Shown piece by piece: positions 1 to 5,939 of a DNA stretch of 9,532 nucleotides (position 1 is its first letter; the number at the start of each line of letters is the position of its first letter). The DNA is taken from positions 1-9,532 of the forward strand of contig JACMIM010000706.1 of assembly GCA_014381165.1 (NCBI GenBank), read 5' to 3'. The position numbers and the translations under genes are program-made. The DNA is from Roseiflexaceae bacterium (GTDB lineage Bacteria > Chloroflexota > Chloroflexia > Chloroflexales > Roseiflexaceae). The notes below the pieces were generated by a model. It searched no databases. It was not told the origin of the DNA and saw only the letters and a program-made list of their open reading frames with translations.

Positions 1-1079
1 CCACCCGCGCCCGCCGAGCGCAGCGCCGCCGCCAGCACCGCATCAACACGGGCCGCATCTGCAAAGCTGGGCGTGCTTGCACTGCCGCCGTTCAGCGCCT
101 CAAGATAGGCCCCAATCGAGGTCATGTGCCAGAGCAACGGCGCGGTCGCCAGTTCGCCGCTTGGATACAGCGGTGCGGGCGTAGCCCTGCTGAAGGTGGT
201 CAAGCGGCGCTGGCCCTGGCTGTCGGCTAGCACCAGGCCGTTTGGATCGGCCGTGTCGAAGACCAGCGCGCCGCGTGTGCCATAGGCCTCGATTCGCAGG
301 TCATCAGCTGCGCCGGGTGTCACTTTCGAGACATGCGCAGTGCCCACACCGCCGCCCTGGAGTTCCAGCGACATCCAAGCAGCGTCGTCGCTCTCGACTG
401 CGGCTAGCTGACCATTGGGGCCAGGGCGCTGCTCGACCAACGTGCGTGTGCGCGCTGCCACGCTGCTGATCGGGCCGAGCAAGTGCGCTACCAGATCGAC
501 GAGATGCGCGCCCAGATCGACGAGTACACCACTGCCCGCGCCCTGAAAGCGCCAGTTCAGCGGGCGATCGCGCTTGAGGTTGCTGGCGCGGTAGTAGCGC
601 ATCTGAAAACTCACGATATCGCCCATCCCGCCGCCTTCGATCCAACGCTGTGCCTCCTGGAGGGCCGGGATGCAGCGAAAGTGGTAATTCACACCGCAAA
701 CCAGGCCGCGCGCCGCAGCCACACTGGCCAGCAACGCGCCTTCGGCGGGGTCGACCGCCAGCGGTTTTTCACAGAACACCGGCCTGCCAGCATCGAGCGC
801 CGCCGCCAGAATCGCGGCATGCTCACCAGTCGGCGCGCAGCAGTCCACCAACTCGACCGCTGTGTCGGCTAGCAATTCCTCTAAGTTGGTGGTCACATGC
901 AGGTCGCCCAATTCGCGCCGCGCCCGTTCTGCGCCCTGCGGGCTGGCTACCAGCACAGCGGCAATGCGCGGGCGCAGCGGCAGGTCAGGATAGCACAGTG
1001 GGAGCATGCGGTAGCACAGCGCATGCACGCGGCCAATTCCACCATAGCCAACTAGGCCAACACCAATCTCGCGGCTCAT
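1..1079 (-). CDS. Gfo/Idh/MocA-family NAD(P)-dependent oxidoreductase, C-terminus cut by window edge
   Basis: Reading the minus strand from the ATG at 1079 gives 359 codons with no stop before the left edge. The N-terminus has a Rossmann dinucleotide-binding loop (GLVGYGGIG, residues 8-16). The family's EKP motif (CEKPLAVD) is at 103-110, with the conserved lysine at 105. A DLGAHLVDL stretch at 188-196 matches the DxGxH catalytic signature, with His192 as the likely general acid/base. These are the hallmarks of inositol/glucose-fructose dehydrogenase-type enzymes, which oxidise or reduce sugars and cyclitols with NAD(P) in the cytoplasm. Usual family length is 330-390 residues, so little is missing. 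The start overlaps the response-regulator stop (ATGA, 1076-1079), indicating translational coupling and one operon. The substrate cannot be read from the sequence. Confidence 0.9.
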   Translation of the reverse strand, partial: MSREIGVGLVGYGGIGRVHALCYRMLPLCYPDLPLRPRIAAVLVASPQGAERARRELGDLHVTTNLEELLADTAVELVDCCAPTGEHAAILAAALDAGRPVFCEKPLAVDPAEGALLASVAAARGLVCGVNYHFRCIPALQEAQRWIEGGGMGDIVSFQMRYYRASNLKRDRPLNWRFQGAGSGVLVDLGAHLVDLVAHLLGPISSVAARTRTLVEQRPGPNGQLAAVESDDAAWMSLELQGGGVGTAHVSKVTPGAADDLRIEAYGTRGALVFDTADPNGLVLADSQGQRRLTTFSRATPAPLYPSGELATAPLLWHMTSIGAYLEALNGGSASTPSFADAARVDAVLAAALRSAGAG

Positions 1080-1738
1080 GCGTTCCCCTTGTCGGATTGT
1101 TGCATCAAACCAGCCCGCCAAGCGTACACGGCTGCCTGTGTACGATCTGTCAAATCGAGCTTGCTGAGGATGTTGCTCACATGGCCTTTAACGGTTGTCT
1201 CGCTAATCACTAGACATTTGGCAATTTCTGCATTGGAATGCGCCTCACCAATCAGTCGAAGCACTGCTGTTTCGCGTTCCGTCAACCCATCAAGTGGATT
1301 AACGAGGATTCCCGGTGCGATCTGAAGCTCACGCACCAGCCGCCGGAGCATTGAAGCGGGCAGAACCGGCTCACCAGCCGCAGCCTTGCGAATGGTCGCA
1401 ACCAATTCAGAAGGCAGGACATCTTTTGATAGGTACGAAAGCGCCCCCGCCTTGATGGCAGGCAGCACATCGTCATCGTAGGAGGTCAGCACAATCACTT
1501 TCGTATGTGGACTCACGCGCTTGATCTGGGCCGTGGCTTCCACACCATGCATTCCCGGCATGACAATATCCATCAAGATCACATGCGGGGCGTGTTCGGC
1601 TGCAAGAGCGATCGCTTCGCTTCCATTTGCCGCCTCTCCCACCACACGGATATCCACTTGCAGATTGAGAAACGCACGGACGCCGTGTCGCACAATTGCG
1701 TGGTCGTCCACAAGCAACACAGTGATTCGCTCACTCAT
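1076..1738 (-). CDS. NarL/FixJ-family response regulator (REC + LuxR-type HTH)
   Basis: A 220-residue two-domain regulator of normal length. The receiver domain (about 5-120) has the acidic pair Asp11-Asp12, the phosphoacceptor Asp57 in VILMDIVMPG, Thr85 and Lys105, so all phosphorylation residues are intact. After a linker, a LuxR/GerE helix-turn-helix begins at LTERETAVL (152-160) and continues through SNAEIAKCLVISETTVKGHV to about 207. It should be activated by the upstream kinase and bind DNA as a dimer; its targets are unknown. The ATG at 1738 is preceded by GGAG with 7-nt spacing. It ends in a 4-nt overlap with the oxidoreductase. Kinase and regulator are now 128 bp apart because of an inserted element; HK-RR pairs of this type usually abut or overlap. 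Confidence 0.95.
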   Translation of the reverse strand: MSERITVLLVDDHAIVRHGVRAFLNLQVDIRVVGEAANGSEAIALAAEHAPHVILMDIVMPGMHGVEATAQIKRVSPHTKVIVLTSYDDDVLPAIKAGALSYLSKDVLPSELVATIRKAAAGEPVLPASMLRRLVRELQIAPGILVNPLDGLTERETAVLRLIGEAHSNAEIAKCLVISETTVKGHVSNILSKLDLTDRTQAAVYAWRAGLMQQSDKGNA

Positions 1739-1759
1739 CGAGTGCTCCGATCCATGCTA

Positions 1760-1869
1760 TAGCATCCCTGCCGGAGTCGTAAAAAGGGGAGGTGATTTTT
1801 TCGGGGGCTGCGCCCCCAAACCCCCGCTTTGCGCTAACGCGCATGGTTACAACTCAAATAGGGATGCTA
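1760..1869. mobile_element. Candidate MITE, 110 bp, 10-bp perfect terminal inverted repeats and TA target duplication
   Basis: Perfect terminal inverted repeats TAGCATCCCT (1760-1769) and AGGGATGCTA (1860-1869) are each flanked outside by TA (1758-1759 and 1870-1871). TA duplication is the signature of IS630/Tc1-mariner-type transposition, and there is no room for a transposase, so this looks like a non-autonomous miniature element. Inside is a GC hairpin GGGGGC-TGC-GCCCCC (1803-1817) followed by AAACCCCCGC. The kinase stop codon (TAG on the minus strand, 1869-1867) is formed by the first three bases of the element. Removing the element plus one TA restores a longer kinase frame that ends overlapping the regulator start. 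The family name cannot be assigned without a database. Confidence 0.68.
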
Positions 1870-2964
1870 TATGCGTGCAGTAACCGTTGTCCCCTGATGC
1901 GGATGGCTTTGAATGTCAAAGGTTCCTTGAAGTGCCTCGATTCGAGCGCGCATGTTCGTAAGGCCCATACTTTCTTCAGGGAGAGCCCCGAGGTCGAAGC
2001 CAATTCCATTATCGGCAATCGTCAAGGCGACTGCCTGTGGGTCTTGTTTCAAGCATATCGTGACCAATGTCGCACCACTGTGACGCGCGACATTGGCAAG
2101 CGCCTCCTGCATGACCCGATACACAGCCATTTCTTTTTCCTGGGGCATTGTTGCGAAAGAGCGATTATCACACTGAATCTGGACAGCAATGTTGTACTGC
2201 TCCGACCAGCTGATCGTATGCTGGTGAATTGCACTAGGCAGATCACCGTGTTCGAGTTCCGCCGGGCGAAGCGCCGCAATGGTTTCCTTCAGCGCGCGCT
2301 GCGCATGATGAAGCGAGTCTTCTGCTAATGTCAGGCATTGCTCGACCATTGGCAACTCCTGCGGCACGATCGACCGTGCTGTAGCGAGCTGCATCGAGGT
2401 CGCAAATAGCTGTTGTTTAACGGTATCGTGAAACTCACGCGCCAGGCGGCTGCGTTCCTCAAGAATCGCCACCTGCTGGCGCACATCTACTAACTCTTGC
2501 AGGCGCGCTGCCATCTGATTAAGCCGGCGCGTCAGCTGGCCCAATTCATCTGCCGAGGCATCCTGCACAACCATGTCGAAGCTGCCAGCGCTCCACGCAT
2601 CAGCGGCAGATAGCAAGGCTTTGATGCGGGGAACCAGCCCGCGTGCGGTCAGGTGGCCTAGTGCTGCGCCAAGCACCAGGGCGATCGGAAAAACGAATAT
2701 GGTGAATGCCACGGCAAAGATAAACAACGTAAGCAGCGCGTTTACTGGATCGTAATTGGGAGGAGGCGTTCCAAAGATCAGCAGCAGTATCCAGCAACAG
2801 CTTAACGGAAAAACGCCGGCGAACCACAGCGCCAGCGCAAAGCGGAGCGTGTATTTTTCGCGGAAACGCTGAAGCATAAGCCGCCTGCTGTGTGTTGACG
2901 TGAGGCACACGGTCACGTCCCGCATGTCGTCGCTGTCATTGTACTGCATGGTTAGCTTCGGCAC
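1867..2964 (-). CDS. Membrane sensor histidine kinase (HAMP, HisKA_3, HATPase_c), LiaS/NarX type
   Basis: Read from the GTG at 2964 it has 365 residues. Two membrane helices lie at about 41-65 and 79-104, with only a short extracytoplasmic loop between them. A HAMP-like linker follows (about 105-160). The HisKA_3 dimerisation domain carries LAREFHDTVKQQLFA with phosphoacceptor His179. The ATP-binding domain has the N box QEALANVARHS (286-296), G1 box ADNGIGFD (317-324) and G2 GLTNMRAR (334-341). The minimal sensor loop resembles intramembrane-sensing kinases. The start is uncertain: the GTG has a modest AGG upstream, but the ATG at 2877 follows AGGCGG and begins MLQRFREKYTLRF, a more typical N-terminus for this family, giving 336 residues. 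The C-terminus ends abruptly at GTTVTARI because the stop lies inside the inserted element; about eight native residues appear lost. Partner: the regulator at 1076-1738. Confidence 0.92.
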   Translation of the reverse strand: MPKLTMQYNDSDDMRDVTVCLTSTHSRRLMLQRFREKYTLRFALALWFAGVFPLSCCWILLLIFGTPPPNYDPVNALLTLFIFAVAFTIFVFPIALVLGAALGHLTARGLVPRIKALLSAADAWSAGSFDMVVQDASADELGQLTRRLNQMAARLQELVDVRQQVAILEERSRLAREFHDTVKQQLFATSMQLATARSIVPQELPMVEQCLTLAEDSLHHAQRALKETIAALRPAELEHGDLPSAIHQHTISWSEQYNIAVQIQCDNRSFATMPQEKEMAVYRVMQEALANVARHSGATLVTICLKQDPQAVALTIADNGIGFDLGALPEESMGLTNMRARIEALQGTFDIQSHPHQGTTVTARI

Positions 2965-3029
2965 GAGCTACCTGCGGAGGGGCGATCAGCCCTTCGTCGG
3001 AAGCGTAATAAACCGGCCGTGCGTCTGGC

Positions 3030-3057
3030 CGTATACGGGTCGCAGGGATCGTGTCAA
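3030..3057 (-). promoter_or_regulatory. Candidate sigma-70-type promoter for the kinase-regulator-oxidoreductase operon
   Basis: On the minus strand a perfect -35 box TTGACA (3057-3052) is followed after 16 nt by TATACG (3035-3030), a 4/6 match to TATAAT. The -10 lies inside a 10-bp perfect palindrome CCGTATACGG (3029-3038) that could also be an operator. Transcription would start near 3023, about 60 nt before the GTG at 2964 and about 145 nt before the ATG at 2877. This is sequence inspection only. Confidence 0.4.
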
Positions 3058-3079
3058 GCGCGTGCTGCGCACATATACT
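3051..3079 (+). promoter_or_regulatory. Candidate promoter for the small membrane protein gene, sharing its -35 with the divergent promoter
   Basis: GTGTCA (3051-3056, 4/6 to TTGACA) and TATACT (3074-3079, 5/6 to TATAAT) are separated by 17 nt. The -35 overlaps, on the other strand, the perfect TTGACA that faces the kinase gene, so the two promoters are back to back. The start site would be near 3086, leaving a leader of about 65 nt before the ATG at 3152. Confidence 0.35.
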
Positions 3080-3151
3080 GTTCGCAGAACCACACGAGCA
3101 CCTACATCGATATGAACCGTCGCCCGCAATCTATTGACAAGGAGTGACGAA

Positions 3152-3679
3152 ATGTACACAGCACTGGACAACACTTCAACCGCCGACCTACCAGCGGGAA
3201 CGTTTCTGCTCGCCCGCACCGGCGGCACAGCGCGCAATGTCAAGACACTCATGATCATCCAGCAGGTAGGCAGCGTAATTTTCTTGATGTTTGGGCTGGT
3301 CTGGCTTTGCCCCACCTTGATCGTCGGCGTGGCGCTGTTCAGCACGCCGTTTCAAGCGGTCATGCTTGTGATATTTGCCGCCTGTGCGCTGGTAAGCGCT
3401 GGCGAGATCTGGCTCGGCGGGCGCAGCCTGTACCGCATGCACCGCATCCGCACAGCTGGGCGCATGCTGCTCGGCCAGATCGTCTCCTGTTCGGCGTCGA
3501 CTGATTCCGATGGCGATCTCGTCCTGAATGTGAGCTATCGCTTCCAAGAGCCTGATGGCCGTGAACTCACCGGCAAAACCAGTCACGCGCGCAGCGATCT
3601 GAGCCGGGCGGACATGCCACTGCCAGGCACGCCCGTGGCAGTGCTCTATGCCGACCCGCATAATCATACCTTGCTTTGA
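3152..3679 (+). CDS. Small membrane protein, DUF3592-like
   Basis: A 175-residue protein. The ATG at 3152 is chosen because a strong AAGGAG (3139-3144) sits 7 nt upstream; an in-frame TTG at 3134 lies before that site and is unlikely. Two hydrophobic helices at about 35-63 and 66-92 form a membrane hairpin. The C-terminal soluble part (about 106-175) runs GQIVSCSAS...LVLNVSYRFQEPDGRELTGKT...PGTPVAVLYADPHNHTL. This matches the shape of DUF3592 domains: a beta-rich segment with a Y-R/Y-F-x-x-x-G core and a final 'G-x-x-V-x-V-x-Y-x-P' strand. Function of the family is not established. It is divergent from the kinase operon and shares its promoter region, so a link to envelope-stress sensing is possible but only inferred. 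Confidence 0.75.
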   Translation: MYTALDNTSTADLPAGTFLLARTGGTARNVKTLMIIQQVGSVIFLMFGLVWLCPTLIVGVALFSTPFQAVMLVIFAACALVSAGEIWLGGRSLYRMHRIRTAGRMLLGQIVSCSASTDSDGDLVLNVSYRFQEPDGRELTGKTSHARSDLSRADMPLPGTPVAVLYADPHNHTLL

Positions 3680-3724
3680 AGAACGCGCCAGCTACGGCAA
3701 TGAAATCTCGATTTGAGTCAGTTA

Positions 3725-3882
3725 GGACTTACGCAGTTGCCCAAGCGCTTTCGTCTCGCCTGCGGCCGGCAAGGAAGTACCTCATACTTGTTTCGGTGTT
3801 TGGTGCTTTGGACCAAACACCGAAACAAAAAAGATAGATGTTCCATGCTGCCGCAGGCTGAAGTCGCCAACTGCGTGAGTCC
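3725..3882. mobile_element. Candidate foldback MITE, 158 bp, TA-flanked
   Basis: The terminal repeats GGACTTACGCAGTTG (3725-3739) and CAACTGCGTGAGTCC (3868-3882) are inverted with one mismatch, and each is bordered outside by TA (3723-3724, 3883-3884). Further nested inverted repeats lie inside: GCCTGCGGC (3758-3766) with GCCGCAGGC (3850-3858), GCAAGGAA near 3769 with TTCCATGC near 3841, and the long central stem 3788-3828. The whole element can therefore fold into one long interrupted hairpin. No transposase is encoded. TA duplication points to IS630/Tc1-mariner-type mobilisation; the assignment is an inference. Confidence 0.65.
3788..3835 (-). repeat. Hairpin repeat, copy A: 17-bp perfect stem plus ATCTTTTTT flank
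   Basis: Arms 3788-3804 and 3812-3828 are perfectly complementary around a 7-nt loop. On the minus strand the stem is entered through ATCTTTTTT (3835-3827). It is nested inside the foldback element at 3725-3882. It aligns over about 50 nt with the hairpin at 5874-5922, and three of the differences change both partners of a base pair. No T-run follows the stem in either direction, so it is not a classical terminator. Confidence 0.7.
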
Positions 3883-4015
3883 TATCAATAATAATCGTGG
3901 GTAGGCTGCGCGATGAGCGCAAAAGCGAGGAGACAGCACGACAACCGCGTAGGCCCGTCGGACAGTTCGTCTATCGCATTACTTGCTGTATCGCACTAGA
4001 AAGGAAGCCATGACT

Positions 4016-5188
4016 ATGTCGAAGAAGCTGACGTTGATCGCGCTCGGATTGTTTGCCGCCAGCACCCTGCTGATCGCGCCGCGCCCCAGCCAGGCCGCCG
4101 CCACGTTCGCCACGGTATCGACCCTGGCCGGCACCACGCAACAGCAGGGCACCACCGATGGAATTGGTGCCGCCGCGCGGTTCTATGTGCCGGAAGATCT
4201 GGCACTCAGCGCCGATGGCACGTTTGCGCTGGTGTCTGACACTGGCAACGGCACCATCCGCAAGATCGATCTTGCGACAGCGCAGGTCGCCACGATCGCC
4301 GGGACTCCAGGTCAATTCGACCAAGTCGATGGAATCGGGCTAGCGGCGCGCTTTTTCGATCCAAGCGGCATCACACTCAGCCAGGACGGCAGCGTTGCAC
4401 TGATCGCCGATGCCTGCACAGTACGCAAGTTAGTGGTTGCCACTGGTGCTGTCACCACCATTGCAGGGCGCTGGCCCAGCGGTTCCAATGGCGGCAGCTG
4501 TACGACCAGCGATGGCGTGGGCGATGCGGCGCGCTTCAGTAATGTCTGGGATGTGGCCCTTAGCGCCGATGGCAAGATTGCGGTCACATCCGATGTGAGC
4601 CACGTTATCCGCAAGATCGACATGGCGACCGGGCAAGTTACGACACTGGCTGGCCTAGCCAACCAGCCGGGCGGTACCGACGGCGTCGGCGCGAGTGCGC
4701 GCTTCTTCTCACCGCAGGGCGTGGCGCTTACACCCGACGGCACGACGGTGCTGGTGGCCGACACCACCAATCAGGCCATTCGCAAGATCGACCTGGCGAC
4801 AGGCCAAGTCACGACTCTGGCAGGGGTCGCTGATCCCCTTATGGGCGCGTGCCTCGATGGGACAGGCGCGGCGGCGCGCTTCAGCGGGCCGTCCGGGCTG
4901 GCTATGACCAATGACGGCCGCACCGCGCTGGTCGTCGAGTACGCCTGCGAACGCGTGCGAATGATCGACGTAGCCAGCGGCAAGGTAACGACGCTGGCCG
5001 GCCTACTCACGAACCTGCCCGGCACGGACGGGCCAGGCCCAGTCGCCGGTTTTGATTTCCCGTTTGGGATTGCGGTCAGTCCCGACGGGCGGCTCGCGCT
5101 GGTCGCCGACACCACCAGTGACACAATCCGGCGCATCGATATCTCTCGCTTGCCGTACTCAGTGAATCTTCCGTTTATGCTTCAGTGA
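4016..5188 (+). CDS. Secreted six-repeat NHL-type beta-propeller protein
   Basis: A 390-residue product. The ATG at 4016 is preferred because AGGAAG (4002-4007) is 8 nt upstream; ATG 4010 is the alternative. Residues 1-27 form a signal peptide (MSKK, hydrophobic core LTLIALGLFAASTLLIA, cleavage likely after PSQA), so the protein is exported. Six repeats of 54-61 residues follow (about 34-90, 91-145, 146-206, 207-264, 265-323, 324-377). Each follows the pattern V-T-T-L-A-G ... DG-x-G-x-x-ARF-x-x-P-x-G-ALS-DG ... ALVADT-x-x-x-IRKID-ATGQ. This is the NHL/SMP-30-like six-bladed propeller signature. Cysteines pair naturally as 134/162 and 279/311, perhaps disulfides. The tail YSVNLPFMLQ after the last blade resembles the terminal 'LP + hydrophobic' tail of many Chloroflexota exported proteins. 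Ligand and role are unknown; no catalytic residues were recognised. Confidence 0.88.
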   Translation: MSKKLTLIALGLFAASTLLIAPRPSQAAATFATVSTLAGTTQQQGTTDGIGAAARFYVPEDLALSADGTFALVSDTGNGTIRKIDLATAQVATIAGTPGQFDQVDGIGLAARFFDPSGITLSQDGSVALIADACTVRKLVVATGAVTTIAGRWPSGSNGGSCTTSDGVGDAARFSNVWDVALSADGKIAVTSDVSHVIRKIDMATGQVTTLAGLANQPGGTDGVGASARFFSPQGVALTPDGTTVLVADTTNQAIRKIDLATGQVTTLAGVADPLMGACLDGTGAAARFSGPSGLAMTNDGRTALVVEYACERVRMIDVASGKVTTLAGLLTNLPGTDGPGPVAGFDFPFGIAVSPDGRLALVADTTSDTIRRIDISRLPYSVNLPFMLQ

Positions 5189-5208
5189 TCTACTGGTACG
5201 GGATGCAA

Positions 5209-5254
5209 CGAGGGTTCCAGAAACGGCATTGCCCTTTCTGGAACCCTCGTGTCT
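5209..5254. terminator. Hairpin between convergent genes, probable bidirectional terminator
   Basis: Perfect 15-bp arms CGAGGGTTCCAGAAA (5209-5223) and 5235-5249 enclose an 11-nt apex containing a small GGC-ATT-GCC stem. It lies 20 nt after the NHL-repeat stop, and the minus-strand DUF402 gene ends at 5281, so it sits exactly between converging transcripts. A short T-rich stretch (TGTCTTTT) follows on the plus strand. The T-run is offset, so efficiency is uncertain. Confidence 0.55.
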
Positions 5255-5280
5255 TTTCCAGAGTGGTGAATCACGAACAA

Positions 5281-5817
5281 TCAAGGTATATGCATCTTTG
5301 TGCTGGCATGGTAGTCGTACTGAGGTTGTGCAAAGGCGCCATCACCGGCGCTCGCCATGCGCTTGAGTTCGGCTAGGGCAGCCAGGGCAGCCTGGTAGGT
5401 CGCTGGGTCATTGCGCACGAAGCCGCGTGCTTCGAATTCGTCCATGTCGAGCGTCAGCAGGGTCTGGCGATCAGGCGAAACGAATAGGTCGATCTCAAGG
5501 TCTTCCGAGATAATGCTGGCTTCGCCAAAGACGGCAGGCCGCGCGACATTGCAGTACCAGCCCTTAAGATTAGCCGGTTCCACCCAAGGCGGCAGCGCCG
5601 AGCGATAGATCGCATAGATCGTGTACCAGGCGTCGCTGTAGTAATGCTCGACGAACGTATCACCGGTCTCGAACACAACATAGCCCAAGTCGAGCGGCGG
5701 TCGCTGCCACTCGGCGCGCACCACCCGGCTGGTCGCAGTCGCGTGCAGCAGCAGCGCATCAAAGGTGATAACCTGGCCCTTTGCGGGCTTGAGCAACTGC
5801 ACGTTGATCATACACAT
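5281..5817 (-). CDS. DUF402 family protein
   Basis: A 178-residue cytoplasmic protein. The hallmarks of DUF402 are in order: an N-terminal beta-barrel region (about 14-60), KGWYCNVARP (85-94), the acidic strand DLEIDLFVSPD (106-116) and DMDEFE (124-129), then a C-terminal helix (about 136-155). Characterised members with this fold are metal-dependent nucleoside di/triphosphatases or phosphohydrolases such as the FomD type. The aspartates and glutamates here fit a metal site, but the substrate is not predictable. The start may be the ATG at 5817 or the one two codons later (5811); neither has a strong ribosome-binding site. It lies downstream of mreB on the same strand, 122 bp away across a hairpin, so co-transcription is possible but not certain. 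Confidence 0.85.
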   Translation of the reverse strand: MCMINVQLLKPAKGQVITFDALLLHATATSRVVRAEWQRPPLDLGYVVFETGDTFVEHYYSDAWYTIYAIYRSALPPWVEPANLKGWYCNVARPAVFGEASIISEDLEIDLFVSPDRQTLLTLDMDEFEARGFVRNDPATYQAALAALAELKRMASAGDGAFAQPQYDYHASTKMHIP

Positions 5818-5827
5818 GGTACTTTGT

Positions 5828-5851
5828 CACTAAGGCACGAAGACTCAAAAG
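5828..5851. repeat. Degenerate copy of an AAGGCACNAAGAC dispersed repeat
   Basis: The sequence CACTAAGGCACGAAGACTCA and the bases following it match the arm of the long hairpin at 6966-6988 (CATCAAGGCACCAAGACACA...) at about 19 of 24 positions. It lies just upstream of the DUF402 start. This type of 'cttcgtgccttagtg' repeat is, from memory, common between genes in several bacterial phyla. Only one arm is present here. Confidence 0.45.
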
Positions 5852-5873
5852 TTCGATATTCTATGGACGATAC

Positions 5874-5922
5874 ATCTTTTTTGGTTCGGTTTTTGGCGCT
5901 TTGCGCCAAAAAACCGAACCAA
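5874..5922 (+). repeat. Hairpin repeat, copy B, between mreB and the DUF402 gene
   Basis: ATCTTTTTT (5874-5882) leads into a stem whose arms are 5881-5899 and 5903-5922, with loop TTT and a single bulged A. It is a diverged copy of the hairpin at 3788-3835, with compensatory changes in the stem. It lies 17 bases after the mreB stop on the minus strand. No T-run follows in the minus direction (AAAAAAGAT follows instead), so it does not look like an intrinsic terminator for mreB, though it could stabilise the transcript 3' end. Confidence 0.7.
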
Positions 5923-5939
5923 TTATTCGTTAATTCCTG

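Larger units (their letters stand above)
3680..4015. other. Gene-free 336-bp spacer
   Basis: No convincing coding sequence. The middle is occupied by the foldback element at 3723-3884. The remaining 3885-4015 precedes the NHL-repeat gene and must hold its promoter and leader, but no clear -35/-10 pair was found by eye. Only the ribosome-binding site AGGAAG at 4002-4007 is evident. Confidence 0.7.

Noticed and set aside
304..1213. Several open frames on both strands within 300-1213
   Set aside because: They lie within the Gfo/Idh/MocA oxidoreductase, which has continuous homology-like motifs in its own frame; the others are Arg/Pro/Ala-rich shadows.
1803..1817. GC hairpin between kinase and regulator as an intrinsic terminator
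   Set aside because: On the minus strand the stem is followed by GAAAAAA, and on the plus strand by AAACCCCC; neither gives a T-run, so it is better explained as part of the inserted element.
1792..2328. Open frame of 178 codons on the plus strand opposite the histidine kinase
   Set aside because: It runs antisense to the conserved ATPase domain, begins in the inserted element and resembles no known protein.
3134..3140. TTGACA-like motif and TTG start just before the DUF3592-like gene
   Set aside because: As a promoter it is too close to the ATG at 3152, and as a start codon it precedes the strong AAGGAG that serves the ATG.
4312..4770. Open frame of 152 codons on the minus strand inside the NHL-repeat gene
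   Set aside because: It is antisense to a clear six-repeat coding sequence, is low-complexity (Ser/Ala/Pro/Val-rich) and has no recognisable family; it is a by-product of the repeat and GC-rich codon use.
4200..4990. Spaced DNA repeats resembling an array
   Set aside because: The repeats follow the 54-61-codon periodicity of the propeller blades and encode protein; there is no short conserved repeat with unique spacers as in CRISPR.
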